Assembly (NCBI GenBank): GCA_902775355.1
Contig: CACYLY010000019.1
Span: 1 to 64,000, forward strand
Source of the DNA: Oscillospiraceae bacterium
GTDB lineage: Bacteria > Bacillota > Clostridia > Oscillospirales > Oscillospiraceae
DNA: 64,000 bases
Direction: 5' to 3'
The position numbers and the translations under genes are program-made. This document shows positions 7,230 through 15,665 of this stretch, one piece after another (position 1 is the stretch's first letter; each line of letters opens with the position of its first letter). The notes under the pieces were generated by a model that was not told the origin of the DNA, ran no database searches, and saw only the letters and a list, made by a program, of their open reading frames with translations.

Positions 7230-8660
7230 ATGGCGAAAAAGAGAAGCGGCCGGAAGCAGAAGAGTCCCTTCCGGACCACGATGGAGATCGTCCTCAGCTC
7301 CATCGGCCTGGTGCTCTCCATCGGCCTGCTGCTGGTCCTGGCCCGCCAGGCCTATGCCTATTATCAGACCAAAGCCGCCGCCCCCACGGAAGCCGCGGCG
7401 GAGCAGGCCGAATCGCCCGCGCAGCCCGGCGAGCCCGCTGCCGAAGCAAAGCCCGGCGAGCCCGCTGCCGAAGCCGAACCTGCGGAAGAAGCCGCCCCCA
7501 CCCCCGAGCCCACGCCGGAGCCGACCCCGGAGCCCACTCCCTTCCCGGAGCCGGAGCTGGAGGAGGACTGCGCCGTGACCTTTGACCGGGTGGAGCTGGC
7601 CAGCGGCGCCTATCTCCACGAGGGCGTGCGCTACGTACGCCTGTCCGAGGTGGCGGACGCTCTGGGTGTGGAGCTGGAAAAGAGCGAGGACGGCGAGAGC
7701 TGCTCCTTCCCCTGGCGCAGGAGCCGGGTGAGCCTGCAGGCCTACGGCACGACCATGAACTATCTGGACGAGGACAGGGAGCTGGCCGCTCCAGTGCTGC
7801 TGTGCGACGGCGGCGCGGACATGCTGGTGCCGGTAGAGTCCTTCTGTGACGGGGCCCAGATCGGCCTGCTGTTCGACGAGGAGTTCAACCGCCTCTACTG
7901 CACCCCCGGCGCCGGCAACTGGGAAGTGCCCCAGGGCTACTACGTGCCGGTGTTCATGTACCACGGCGTGGGCTGGGGCAGCAAGGACGCCAACCTCTTC
8001 GTGAATACCCAGGACCTGGAGAAGCAGTTCGTCTATCTGCTGGACAACGGCTATACCCCCATCTGGTTCTCCGATCTGGAGCACGTGGACGAGATCGAAA
8101 AGCCCGTGCTGCTGACCTTTGACGACGGCTGGCAGAACAACTACGCCAACATGCTGCCTCTGGCGGAGAAGTACCACGTGAAGGTCACGGTCTTCATGGT
8201 ATGGGATTTCTTCACCATCAGCGGCAACCACCTGGACGTGGACGAGGCCCTGGAGATGTACAACAGCGGCTATGTGGACTTCCAGAGCCACACCATCACG
8301 CACACGGACCTGCTGGACATCCGCAGCCCGGAGAAGCGGGAGTATGAGCTGTCCGAGTCCCGCCTGCAGCTGACCCGGCTCTTCGGCCGGGAGCCCTTCG
8401 CCCTCAGCTATCCCATCGGCGGCAGCAACGAGGAGATCCAGGAGATGGCCAGCCAGTATTACCGCTTCGCGGTGAAGATGACCAATCACGATCCCGACTA
8501 CATCTGCTACAACACCAGCGACGATCCCATGCTGATCTACCGCTTCTTCCCCGAGAAATGGACCCCCATGGCCACCTGGATCTCCTGGCTGGAGCGGGCC
8601 TTCCCGCCTGAGGAATACCCCCAGCCCACCGAGGCGCCCGCCGCGGAGGATGGCGTATGA
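7230..8660 (+). CDS. Membrane-anchored polysaccharide deacetylase (NodB domain)
   Basis: A 476-residue envelope enzyme expected to remove N-acetyl groups from a surface polysaccharide or peptidoglycan. It has a transmembrane helix at about 20-42, an Ala/Glu then Pro-Thr-Glu stalk at about 50-105, a small beta-rich domain at about 113-220, and a NodB deacetylase domain at about 230-450. The metal motif TFDDGW (about 296-301) gives Asp-Asp, and SHTITHT near 353 gives the two metal His residues. PIGG near 395 fits the later NodB motif. It has a GGAGA ribosome site. Its stop overlaps the FRG gene's start (ATGA), so the two proteins are made together. Confidence 0.88.
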   Translation: MAKKRSGRKQKSPFRTTMEIVLSSIGLVLSIGLLLVLARQAYAYYQTKAAAPTEAAAEQAESPAQPGEPAAEAKPGEPAAEAEPAEEAAPTPEPTPEPTPEPTPFPEPELEEDCAVTFDRVELASGAYLHEGVRYVRLSEVADALGVELEKSEDGESCSFPWRRSRVSLQAYGTTMNYLDEDRELAAPVLLCDGGADMLVPVESFCDGAQIGLLFDEEFNRLYCTPGAGNWEVPQGYYVPVFMYHGVGWGSKDANLFVNTQDLEKQFVYLLDNGYTPIWFSDLEHVDEIEKPVLLTFDDGWQNNYANMLPLAEKYHVKVTVFMVWDFFTISGNHLDVDEALEMYNSGYVDFQSHTITHTDLLDIRSPEKREYELSESRLQLTRLFGREPFALSYPIGGSNEEIQEMASQYYRFAVKMTNHDPDYICYNTSDDPMLIYRFFPEKWTPMATWISWLERAFPPEEYPQPTEAPAAEDGV

Positions 8661-9475
8661 TCCGGGAAGTTCACGTCAGGACCCTGGATGAGCTGATGCC
8701 GCTGCTGTCCGAGCAGAAGTACCGGCCGGACCTGGGGCGCAACCGCAGCCCCTACGTCTACCGGGGCATGACCAACGCCTCCTTCCGGATGGTCACCAGT
8801 CTCCGCCGCAACTGCAAGGAGCTGCAGCGGACCCTGGAGCCCGCCATTCTGAAGAACTTCGCCAAATACGCCGTGATCGAGGACCCCAGCATCGCCCAGT
8901 CCGTGTGGCGGCAGATGATCCTGGGCCAGCACCACGGCCTGCCCACGAGACTGCTGGACTGGACCCAGTCGGCCCTGGTGGCGCTGCACTTCGCCGTCAG
9001 CGAGGATGAGCTGGAGCGCATGGAGGACCACGACTGCATGGTCTGGCGGATGGACATCAGCGAGCTCCATTCCCTGCTGCCGGAGCCCTATCAGCAGGTG
9101 ATGCGCCAGTATCAGGCGGAGGTCTTCTCCGTGGACATGCTGGGCTCTGCGGCCCGGAGCCTGGAGCAGTATGACCGGGACCTGGGCGGCCGGGGCATGG
9201 TGGTGCTGGAGCCCCCCTCCATCAACGCCCGGATCGTGAACCAGTATTCCTTCTTCTCCGTCATCCCCATGGACATGGAGAATGTGGAGGACTTCCTGCA
9301 GCAGCACACCGAAAACACCGTGAAATACGTGATCGACCGCCGGCTCCGCTGGCGGGTGCGGGACATGCTGGATCAGCTCAACATGTCTGAGCGCATCGTC
9401 TACCCGGGGCTGGACGGGCTGTCCAAATGGATCGCCCGGCACTATTTCGTGAAGGAGCCGCAGGATCGGGACTGA
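8657..9475 (+). CDS. FRG-domain protein
   Basis: A 272-residue cytoplasmic protein with the FRG domain (PF08867). The VYRGM motif near residue 34, and LGQHHGLPTRLLDWT with a following hydrophobic ALHFAVS stretch near 94-117, are the family hallmarks. FRG domains are of unknown biochemistry and turn up in mobile and defence contexts as well as in housekeeping ones. Here it overlaps the polysaccharide deacetylase gene by 4 bases, which suggests a shared envelope role rather than defence. A bidirectional terminator follows at 9497-9536. Confidence 0.85.
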   Translation: MIREVHVRTLDELMPLLSEQKYRPDLGRNRSPYVYRGMTNASFRMVTSLRRNCKELQRTLEPAILKNFAKYAVIEDPSIAQSVWRQMILGQHHGLPTRLLDWTQSALVALHFAVSEDELERMEDHDCMVWRMDISELHSLLPEPYQQVMRQYQAEVFSVDMLGSAARSLEQYDRDLGGRGMVVLEPPSINARIVNQYSFFSVIPMDMENVEDFLQQHTENTVKYVIDRRLRWRVRDMLDQLNMSERIVYPGLDGLSKWIARHYFVKEPQDRD

Positions 9476-9496
9476 TCTGTTTTGCATAACGAGCAG

Positions 9497-9536
9497 CAAA
9501 AAGGAAGGGAAGCCGTATCGGTTTCCCTTCCTTTTT
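9497..9536. terminator. Bidirectional terminator between convergent genes
   Basis: A long stem, AAAAAGGAAGGGAA paired with TTTCCCTTCCTTTTT around a short loop, serves both the FRG gene (rightward) and the anti-sigma gene (leftward). It has T runs on both strands. Confidence 0.85.
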
Positions 9537-9547
9537 GCCGGATTATC

Positions 9548-10468
9548 TCAGCTGTGCAGGAACAGGTCCAGCTCTTCCGGCGTCAGCTCCGCCTGATACA
9601 GCGTCTCCTCCACAGGGTCCAGGTAGTACAGCACCCCGTCCAGCTCATAGACGGGCAGCTCCAGACTCTGCTTCTCCGTGATCAGGAGGATCCGGTACCG
9701 GAGGCAGCCCTTCAGTTCCTCCGCTTCCCGCTCCGCCGGGCTGCCGCCCAGGAGCGAGCGCAGCAGGGACAGATCCCAGCCCCGCAGCTCAAAGGTCTCC
9801 GGCTCCTCGTCCAGCTCCTCCTCCGCCTCGTCGACAGGGGCCGCGTCCTCTTCCGGCGCAGGCTCCTCCGCGGGGGCCGCGTCCAGGGCGTTGGCCGCTT
9901 CCGCGGCTGCCGGGGGCTCCTCTCCCGTCTCCTTCACGGCTTCGGGGGCAGCGGCGCTGTCCGCGAACTGCCGGGGCGCCTCTTCGGCGCTCTCCGGTTC
10001 CTCGGCAGGCGCCGGGTCTCCGGCGGCAAGCTGAGGCGCAGCGGGCTTCTCCTCAAGGGCCTCCGTCGGCGCGGCGATGGCCTTCTCCTCTGCCACAGCG
10101 GCGTCGCTGCTCTGAAACGCGGCGGTGTTCAGATGGTTCCCCCGGGTCAGGGACACGCCCAGATACACGCCCACGATCACGGCCAGGCAGGCCGCGGCGG
10201 ACATCACCGCCCGCAGGATCGTGGGGAGACGGTTGCGCTTGTGGATCTCTTCCCGGCGGATCTCGGCCATCACGTTATCCCGCAGATCCAGGGGAGATTC
10301 CTCCAACTCTCCACTGATCTTTTCCGAAAGCAGGGAAATAGCCTGATAAAGAGCGGCGCATTCGGGGCAGGTCTCGATATGGGCAAGGAGCTCTTTCTGC
10401 TCCTTCTGGCTGAGATCGCCGTCCACCATGCGACTGATCAGCTCCTGATACTTTTCACACGAGCTCAT
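9548..10468 (-). CDS. Anti-sigma factor with zinc-finger (zf-HC2) domain
   Basis: A 306-residue single-pass membrane protein that should hold the neighbouring ECF sigma factor inactive. The zinc motif is His30-x3-Cys34-x2-Cys37, with Cys4 as a possible fourth ligand. A transmembrane helix follows at about 84-107. The outside part has a long Ala/Glu/Pro-rich linker (about 115-225) and a small C-terminal domain. Its ATG overlaps the sigma-factor stop (ATGA), the usual layout of a sigma/anti-sigma pair. The acidic linker may reach through the wall; the signal sensed is unknown. Confidence 0.9.
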   Translation of the reverse strand: MSSCEKYQELISRMVDGDLSQKEQKELLAHIETCPECAALYQAISLLSEKISGELEESPLDLRDNVMAEIRREEIHKRNRLPTILRAVMSAAACLAVIVGVYLGVSLTRGNHLNTAAFQSSDAAVAEEKAIAAPTEALEEKPAAPQLAAGDPAPAEEPESAEEAPRQFADSAAAPEAVKETGEEPPAAAEAANALDAAPAEEPAPEEDAAPVDEAEEELDEEPETFELRGWDLSLLRSLLGGSPAEREAEELKGCLRYRILLITEKQSLELPVYELDGVLYYLDPVEETLYQAELTPEELDLFLHS

Positions 10469-11085
10469 GGGACATCACTTCCTCTCGGGCTTCTTGACGA
10501 GATCGAATCGGGAATGTTCCCGTCCTGGAGCAAAAAGGCGCAAAGTTTTTTTCGCGCCCGGAAGATCCGGGATTTCACGGTCCCCGGCTCCAGATCCATG
10601 GCCTCGGCGATCTCCTCGTAGCTCAGTCCCTGGATCTCCCGCAGCAGCAGGATCTGCCGCTGTTCGTCGGGCAGAGAGGCCAGGCCACGGCGCACCGCCT
10701 CCCGGGTGAGCTTGCGCTCCAGCAGCGCCTCGGGAGACTGGCTCTCGTCGGCGATGTCCAGCTGCAGGGTCTCGCCCTCGTCGTCCTCCACCGTCAGCGA
10801 GCTGCTGGGACGGCGGCTCTGCCGGCGCTTGAAGTCCAGGCAGACGTTGGAGACGATCCGGTACAGCCAGCTGGAAAACTTGCTGTCCCCCCGGAAGGAG
10901 GGCAGGGAGTTGTAAGCCTTCAGGAAGGCTTCCTGGGCCATGTCCTGGGCGTCCTCCCGGTTGCCGGTCATCTGCAGGGCCACGTTGAACACATTTTTCT
11001 CATAGGCCGCCACCAGCACCGAGAACGCCTCCGTGTCCCCATGCTGGACCCGGCGGATGATGGTCAGCTCCTGTTCTCTTGTCAC
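10465..11085 (-). CDS. ECF RNA polymerase sigma factor (SigW/RpoE-like)
   Basis: A 206-residue group IV sigma factor. Region 2 (AYEKNVFNVALQMTGNREDAQDMAQEAFLKAY) and region 4 (SLPDEQRQILLLREIQGLSYEEIAEAM...GTVKSRIFRARKKL) are both complete, with a short acidic linker. It directs polymerase to stress promoters once released by the anti-sigma factor encoded immediately downstream with overlap. It follows the dus gene by 4 bases, so it is read as part of a longer leftward unit; its own autoregulated promoter, if any, would lie inside dus. Confidence 0.93.
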   Translation of the reverse strand: MTREQELTIIRRVQHGDTEAFSVLVAAYEKNVFNVALQMTGNREDAQDMAQEAFLKAYNSLPSFRGDSKFSSWLYRIVSNVCLDFKRRQSRRPSSSLTVEDDEGETLQLDIADESQSPEALLERKLTREAVRRGLASLPDEQRQILLLREIQGLSYEEIAEAMDLEPGTVKSRIFRARKKLCAFLLQDGNIPDSISSRSPRGSDVP

Positions 11086-11089
11086 GCGA

Positions 11090-12094
11090 TCACTTCCTGT
11101 CTTCTCTCAGGTCGGTCTTGATGTCCTTCACGATGCTTCGGATGTCCTCCAGGCTGTTCACCTGGGTCAGGGCCCGGCGGTAGATCCCCGCGCGGGCCAC
11201 GCCGTGGAGATACCAGGGCAGATGGTGCCGGGCCTCCAAGCAGGCGATGCGCTCCCCGGCCACGGCGGCCAGGGCCTCGATCTGGGAAACGGCGGCGTCC
11301 ATCCGCTCCGAAAGGGGCGGCGGCGCCGGGATCTCCTCCCCGGCCACGGCGGCGTTGGCTTGGCGGAAGAGCCAGGGATTGCCGAAGGCCCCCCGGCCCA
11401 CGGCGCAGAGGTCCGCCCCGGTGCAGCGCAGGATATGGGCCGCGTCCTCGCCGGTAAACACATCGCCGTTGGCGGCCACGGGGATCCTCACGGCCTGCTT
11501 GACCTGGCGGATGATATCCCAGTCCGCCCGGCCGGCGTACATCTGCACCCGGGTGCGGCCGTGGACGCAGAGGGCGTCCGCCCCGGCGCTCTCCAGGGTT
11601 TTGGCAAAGTCCACGGCGTTCACGCTTCCCCCGTCCCAGCCCTTGCGGAACTTCACGGTGACGGGGACGGAGACGGCCTTCTTCACCGCCTCCACGATCC
11701 GCCCGGCCAGCTCCGGGTCCTTCATGAGGGCGGAGCCGTCCCCGGATTTGACGATCTTGCCCACGGGGCAGCCCATGTTGAGATCCACGATGTCCGCCCC
11801 GGAGAGCTCCAGGGCCAGGGGCGCCGCCTCGGCCAGGATCTCCGGCTCGTGGCCGAAGAGCTGCACGGCGAAGGGCCGCTCCTCCTCCGGCCGGTAGAGC
11901 AGGGCTTTGGTCTTCTCGTCCCGGTAGCAGAGGGCCCGGGCGGAGACCATCTCCGAGGTGGTCAGTGCTGCCCCCTGCTGCCGGCAGAGGGTCCGGAAGG
12001 CGAAGTCCGTCACCCCCGCCATGGGGGCCAGCACCACCCGGCCGGGCAGTGTTACGTTTCCGATTGTTGTCACGATACTCTGTTCCCTGTTCAC
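11090..12094 (-). CDS. dusB: tRNA-dihydrouridine synthase (DusB-like)
   Basis: An FMN- and NADPH-dependent enzyme that reduces uridines in the tRNA D-loop. The 334-residue chain has the TIM-barrel start LAPMAGVTDFAFR, the catalytic Cys in DLNMGCPVGKI near residue 105, VKFRKGWD, HGRTR and ANGDVF. The start is GTG at 12094; no good ribosome site is visible there, and a second in-frame GTG seven codons later is possible. The upstream 46 bases contain a repeated string and a GGGCGACC hairpin repeat. It is followed closely by the sigma-factor gene. Confidence 0.92.
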   Translation of the reverse strand: MNREQSIVTTIGNVTLPGRVVLAPMAGVTDFAFRTLCRQQGAALTTSEMVSARALCYRDEKTKALLYRPEEERPFAVQLFGHEPEILAEAAPLALELSGADIVDLNMGCPVGKIVKSGDGSALMKDPELAGRIVEAVKKAVSVPVTVKFRKGWDGGSVNAVDFAKTLESAGADALCVHGRTRVQMYAGRADWDIIRQVKQAVRIPVAANGDVFTGEDAAHILRCTGADLCAVGRGAFGNPWLFRQANAAVAGEEIPAPPPLSERMDAAVSQIEALAAVAGERIACLEARHHLPWYLHGVARAGIYRRALTQVNSLEDIRSIVKDIKTDLREDRK

Positions 12095-12146
12095 TGTTCG
12101 TTGTTCACTCGCCGCAAATGCGGGCGACCAAAGGTCGCCCCTACAG
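12070..12146. repeat. Degenerate GTTCACT string and GGGCGACC hairpin repeat
   Basis: Bases 12070-12110 are short GTTC-x3 units. They are followed at about 12114-12144 by GCGGGCGACC and GGTCGCCC arms, a hairpin also found inverted at about 30990-31018. The unit sits exactly between exo and dus and overlaps the start of the latter. Confidence 0.6.
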
Positions 12147-12896
12147 GCTGAGGTCCAGTCCCACGGGGCAGTGGTCGCTGCCCATCACCTCGGGGAGGAT
12201 GAAAGCCTCCTTGATGTTCTCTCGCAGCCGGTCGGACACCACGAAGTAGTCGATGCGCCAGCCCACGTTCCTCTGCCTGGCTGCCGCCCGGTAGCTCCAC
12301 CAGGAGTAGGCGTCGGTTTTGTCGGGGTAGAGGAAGCGGAAGCTGTCGGTGAAGCCGGCGGCCAGAAGATCGGTGAATTTGCCCCGCTCCTCGTAGGAGA
12401 AGCCGGGGTTGCCGATGTTCTGCTTGGGGTTTTTCAGGTCGATCTCCTCGTGGGCCACGTTCATGTCCCCGCAGACGATCACGGGCTTTTTGGCGTCCAG
12501 TCCCTGCAGATAGGCGCGGAAATCGTCCTCCCAGCGCATCCGGTAGTCCAGACGCTTCAGCTCGTCCTGGGCGTTGGGGGTGTAGACGCAGACCAGGAAG
12601 AAGTCCTCATACTCCAGGGTCACCGCCCGGCCCTCGGTGTCGTGCTCCGGGATGCCCAGGTTATACTTGACCGAGAGGGGCGTGCGTCTGGTGAAGATCG
12701 CCGTGCCGGAGTAGCCCTTCTTCTCGGCGTAGCTCCAATAGCTCTCGTAGCCGGGAAAGTCCAGCTCGATCTGCCCGGCCTGGAGCTTGGTCTCCTGCAG
12801 GCAGACGAAATCGGCGTCAAAGGTCCAAAATATGTCCTCGAAGCCCTTTTTCTGCACGGCCCGCAGGCCGTTCACATTCCAGGAAATGAATCGCAT
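12141..12896 (-). CDS. exoA: Exodeoxyribonuclease III (AP endonuclease)
   Basis: A base-excision-repair nuclease that cleaves at abasic sites and trims 3' ends. The 251-residue chain has all the family motifs: SWNVNGLRA at the N-terminus, QETK (metal Glu near residue 36), [33 protein letters not shown] and the catalytic GSDHCPV near the end. The ATG at 12896 is 4 bases after the trmB-GNAT stop, and its GAGGAAGG ribosome site lies inside that gene. The stop at 12141 lies in the hairpin repeat before dus. Confidence 0.95.
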   Translation of the reverse strand: MRFISWNVNGLRAVQKKGFEDIFWTFDADFVCLQETKLQAGQIELDFPGYESYWSYAEKKGYSGTAIFTRRTPLSVKYNLGIPEHDTEGRAVTLEYEDFFLVCVYTPNAQDELKRLDYRMRWEDDFRAYLQGLDAKKPVIVCGDMNVAHEEIDLKNPKQNIGNPGFSYEERGKFTDLLAAGFTDSFRFLYPDKTDAYSWWSYRAAARQRNVGWRIDYFVVSDRLRENIKEAFILPEVMGSDHCPVGLDLSL

Positions 12897-12900
12897 GGCG

Positions 12901-14145
12901 TCAACCTTCCTCGTCTGCGCGCCCTTCCCCGCGGGAAAAGCGCCTGTGAAACTGTTCCTTCGTCACCCGGAAGAAGCGGAAGCGCCCGTCCTGTCCGGTG
13001 GTGCGGAAGCCGTTTTTCTGCAGCACCCGCTGGCTGCGGGTGTTGTGCAGCAGCGTGTCGGCCAGGACCGTCTCCAGCCCCAGCTCGCCGAAGGCCCGCT
13101 CCAGGCCCAGGCGCACCGCCCGGGAGCCGAAGTCCCGGTTCTTCACCTCGTCGCAGGTCAGGCAGATCTCCAGCTCTCCCTCGGCCTTCTCCCGGCGGAT
13201 CCGCTTGATGGCAAGCTCCCCGATCACGTCCTCCCCCAGGAGGATGACGTAGTCCTTCCGGTCGTCCCGGGCTTTTCGGGCGGCGTAGAAAGCGTCCACC
13301 CGGGCGGGGTCGTATTCATAGGGCCGGAAGTCCTCCGGCTTCTCGAAGAGCTCCGGCGCCTGCTTCAGGGCCTTGAAAAAAGCTTGGCAGAGGGGCAGGC
13401 TCTCCTCCTCCAGGCGCAGCGCCGGCCCGGGCGCCCCGCCTCCCCTGGCGTCCGCCAGGGCGGCGTTGCGCAGTCTGGGCACCGGCCCGGCGGCGGTGGT
13501 TTTGGTCTCGGCGGTGCGGGCGGCCACCAGGCGGTTGATCTTCAGCCCCTCGGCGGTGAATTTCACCTCATAGTCGGTCATGATGCCCACGGGACCGTCC
13601 CTGTGCAGGTCGTTGGTGACCTGAGACAGGGCCCAGCCCTCGGCGCTGAACTGCTCCAGGGACCAGTCGAAGAGAGGTCCGTTGTCGGTCTTGAACCAGA
13701 CCTCCCCGCCCAGCGGCAGAGCGTCGGCATAAAGCCGCAGGAAACCCGGGGCCGTGAGACGGAACTTGGCGTCCCGGCTCTTGGGCCAGGGGTCGCTGAA
13801 ATTCAGGTACAGGCGGTGGATCTCCTCCGGCGCGAAGATCTCCGGCAGATTCGCCGCGTCAAAATCCATAAATCGCACATTGGTGATCCCCGCGTCCCGG
13901 GCCCGCTCCATGGCCAGCACCATGGCGTCCGGCACCTTTTCGATGGCGAGGATCAGCGCGTCGGGCTCCCGCTTCGCCGTTTCCACGGTGAAGCGGCCCT
14001 TGCCGCAGCCCAGCTCCACATAGAGCCTGTTCTGCTCCGGGAAGGCTGCCAGCCATTCGCCCCGCATGGCGGCGGGGTCTTCGATCAGAAAAGCGGAACA
14101 GGCCTCCATCCGCGGGGCCAGATTATGCCGCTTGCGCATTCTCAT
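12901..14145 (-). CDS. trmB: Fusion of tRNA (guanine-N7)-methyltransferase TrmB and GNAT acetyltransferase
   Basis: Residues 1-210 are TrmB, which makes m7G46 in tRNA: SAM site [11 protein letters not shown] near 42-52, AIEKVPDAM, and LNFSDPWPK near 114-122. Residues 211-245 are an Ala/Gly/Pro linker. Residues 246-400 are a GNAT domain, with [14 protein letters not shown] near 298 and the acetyl-CoA region near 330-375 (ending [13 protein letters not shown]), close to the RimJ/RimL type. The 414-residue length fits two full proteins, and the reading frame is continuous. The start at 14145 has GGAG 12 bases upstream. The fusion is unusual; the GNAT half may modify a protein or small molecule unrelated to tRNA. 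Confidence 0.88.
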   Translation of the reverse strand: MRMRKRHNLAPRMEACSAFLIEDPAAMRGEWLAAFPEQNRLYVELGCGKGRFTVETAKREPDALILAIEKVPDAMVLAMERARDAGITNVRFMDFDAANLPEIFAPEEIHRLYLNFSDPWPKSRDAKFRLTAPGFLRLYADALPLGGEVWFKTDNGPLFDWSLEQFSAEGWALSQVTNDLHRDGPVGIMTDYEVKFTAEGLKINRLVAARTAETKTTAAGPVPRLRNAALADARGGGAPGPALRLEEESLPLCQAFFKALKQAPELFEKPEDFRPYEYDPARVDAFYAARKARDDRKDYVILLGEDVIGELAIKRIRREKAEGELEICLTCDEVKNRDFGSRAVRLGLERAFGELGLETVLADTLLHNTRSQRVLQKNGFRTTGQDGRFRFFRVTKEQFHRRFSRGEGRADEEG

Positions 14146-14369
14146 CTTGTGATCACACTCCAAATTACAAGATAACACATTATTCGGCAAACGGCAAGGA
14201 AAAGAAGCGCGGCGGCCCGGGAATCCGCCGAAGCGGATCTTGCGGGGCCCCGTCCGCGCCTCCGGCGGCGGAAAAGAAGTGCGGCGCGGCGGCAAGAAAG
14301 CTCTTGCGCCCCGGGGGATCTTGGAGTATAATGCCCATACGCGCCGGAAAACAAGGCGCGGATCCGTAT

Positions 14370-14445
14370 CCGGGTGTAGCGCAGTTGGTAGCGCGGGTGG
14401 TTTGGGACCATCAGGCCGCAGGTTCGAACCCTGTCACTCGGACCA
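14370..14445 (+). tRNA. tRNA-Pro(TGG)
   Basis: A 76-base cloverleaf. The acceptor arms CCGGGTG / CACTCGG pair with one G-T, the anticodon is TGG in the loop TTTGGGA, the T arm carries GGTTCGAACC, and CCA is encoded. It is followed at once by a strong terminator. The region to its right is accessory in character, so the gene may have served as an integration site, but I find no repeat of its 3' end in the window. Confidence 0.95.
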
Positions 14446-14475
14446 CGCCGCAAGCAGTATTGCTTGCGGCGTTTT
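14446..14475 (+). terminator. Terminator of tRNA-Pro
   Basis: A perfect stem CGCCGCAAGCA / TGCTTGCGGCG around GTAT, followed by TTTTT, starts directly after the CCA end of the tRNA. Confidence 0.93.
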
Positions 14476-14539
14476 TGCGCCGCAGTGGCCAGAACACGAC
14501 ACGATCGCGGCTGTCCGCGGGATCCGGGGGCAGCTGTTT

Positions 14540-14604
14540 TATCGGCAAAAAGTGTCTTGCAAAATCATATTGTGGTTTACTTTTTGCCGATAGAGGCGTA
14601 TACT
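14540..14604 (+). promoter_or_regulatory. Promoter of the Fic gene flanked by a perfect 14-base inverted repeat
   Basis: Arms 14540-14553 (TATCGGCAAAAAGT) and 14579-14592 (ACTTTTTGCCGATA) are exact complements separated by 25 bases. The -10 TATACT lies at 14599-14604, and a weak -35 (TTTACT, 14576-14581) falls on the right arm at a 17-base spacing. The repeat is a likely operator. Confidence 0.65.
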
Positions 14605-14622
14605 ATACCCGAGGTGATAAGG

Positions 14623-15519
14623 GTGAAGCTGATCTCTGTTTCCGAGGCCGCGGCACGGTGGGGCGTGGCGGAACGCACGGTGCGCAATTACTGCGCCCAT
14701 GACCGCATCCCCGGCGCGGTGCTCAAGGGAAAGACCTGGTGGCTCCCCGAGGACGCGGAGCGTCCGGAGCGGATCAACAAGCGGGAGAGCCTGCCGAAGA
14801 CGCTGTTGGAGCGCCTGCGCGCGGAGAAGAAAATGCAGCTTCGCGGCGGGATCTATCACAAGGTGCAGGTGGACATGACCTACAACTCGAACCATATCGA
14901 AGGCAGCCGCCTCACCCACGACCAGACCCGCTATATCTTTGAGACGAACACCATCGGCGTCGAGGGCGAGGCCGTGAACGTGGACGACGTGGTGGAGACC
15001 GCCAACCATTTCCGCTGCATCGACTTAGTTCTTGAAAACGCCGTGAAGCCGCTGACCGAGGCTTTTATCAAGGAACTGCACCGCACGCTCAAAAGCGGCA
15101 CCAGCGACAGCCGCCAGCCCTGGTTTGCCGTGGGAGCATACAAGAAAGTGGCGAACGAAGTGGGCGGGCAGGAGACGACGCTCCCCGCAAGAGTCCCCGC
15201 GGCCATGGCAAAGCTGCTGCGAGAGTATAACAGCGGCACGGAAAAGACGCTGGACGAGCTGCTGGACTTCCATGTCCGCTTTGAGCGCATCCATCCCTTT
15301 CAGGACGGCAATGGGCGCGTGGGTCGGCTGATCCTGTTCAAGGAGTGCCTCCGCTTCGGGATCGTCCCCTTCATCATCGACGACCGGCACAAGCTGTTCT
15401 ATTACCGCGGCCTGAAGGAGTGGGACAAGCTGCCCGGCTACCTGCGCGACACCTGCCTGCTGATGCAGGACGATTTCAAGGCCGTGCTGGACTACTTCGG
15501 GATCGAATACGGGAAATGA
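14623..15519 (+). CDS. Fic-domain protein with N-terminal helix-turn-helix
   Basis: A 298-residue protein. An N-terminal HTH (about 4-50, SVSEAAARWGVAERTVRNY) is joined to a Fic domain that should transfer AMP or a related group to a target hydroxyl. The active-site motif HPFQDGNGRVGR is intact near 219-230. The autoinhibitory motif Ser-x3-Glu-Gly (SNHIEG) lies near residue 87, upstream of the active site, which marks a class II Fic protein. The start is GTG at 14623 with GAGGTG upstream. The HTH and the inverted repeat over its promoter suggest self-regulation. It is a single gene with its own terminator, beside a tRNA. Confidence 0.88.
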   Translation: MKLISVSEAAARWGVAERTVRNYCAHDRIPGAVLKGKTWWLPEDAERPERINKRESLPKTLLERLRAEKKMQLRGGIYHKVQVDMTYNSNHIEGSRLTHDQTRYIFETNTIGVEGEAVNVDDVVETANHFRCIDLVLENAVKPLTEAFIKELHRTLKSGTSDSRQPWFAVGAYKKVANEVGGQETTLPARVPAAMAKLLREYNSGTEKTLDELLDFHVRFERIHPFQDGNGRVGRLILFKECLRFGIVPFIIDDRHKLFYYRGLKEWDKLPGYLRDTCLLMQDDFKAVLDYFGIEYGK

Positions 15520-15591
15520 TCGGGATCGGCCCGTCAAGCACCCCTGCCACACGTACATTTTTGCTAACCAAGTATAGTATCGTATTACCGA

Positions 15592-15631
15592 CAGAGGACA
15601 CAAAAGACTAGTTTGTCTCTTGTGTCCTCTG
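15592..15631. terminator. Terminator between Fic and ATPase genes
   Basis: CAGAGGACACAAAAGAC pairs with GTCTCTTGTGTCCTCTG with one mismatch around a 6-base loop. It lies between two convergent genes and can serve both. Confidence 0.75.
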
Positions 15632-15665
15632 CTTCGCTAGGTGGTCTATCCTCTTATTATGAGAG

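Noticed and set aside
7490-7560. Short direct repeats in lipoprotein genes (also near 20065-20155, 35275-35330, 43600-43680) as CRISPR or VNTR
   Set aside because: They encode in-frame Pro-Thr-Glu stalks between the membrane anchor and the folded domain; there are no spacers.
14147-14156. TGTGATCACA palindrome before trmB as a CRP site
   Set aside because: It lacks the six-base spacer of a CRP site and overlaps the translation start region; CRP-type control is not expected from this alone.
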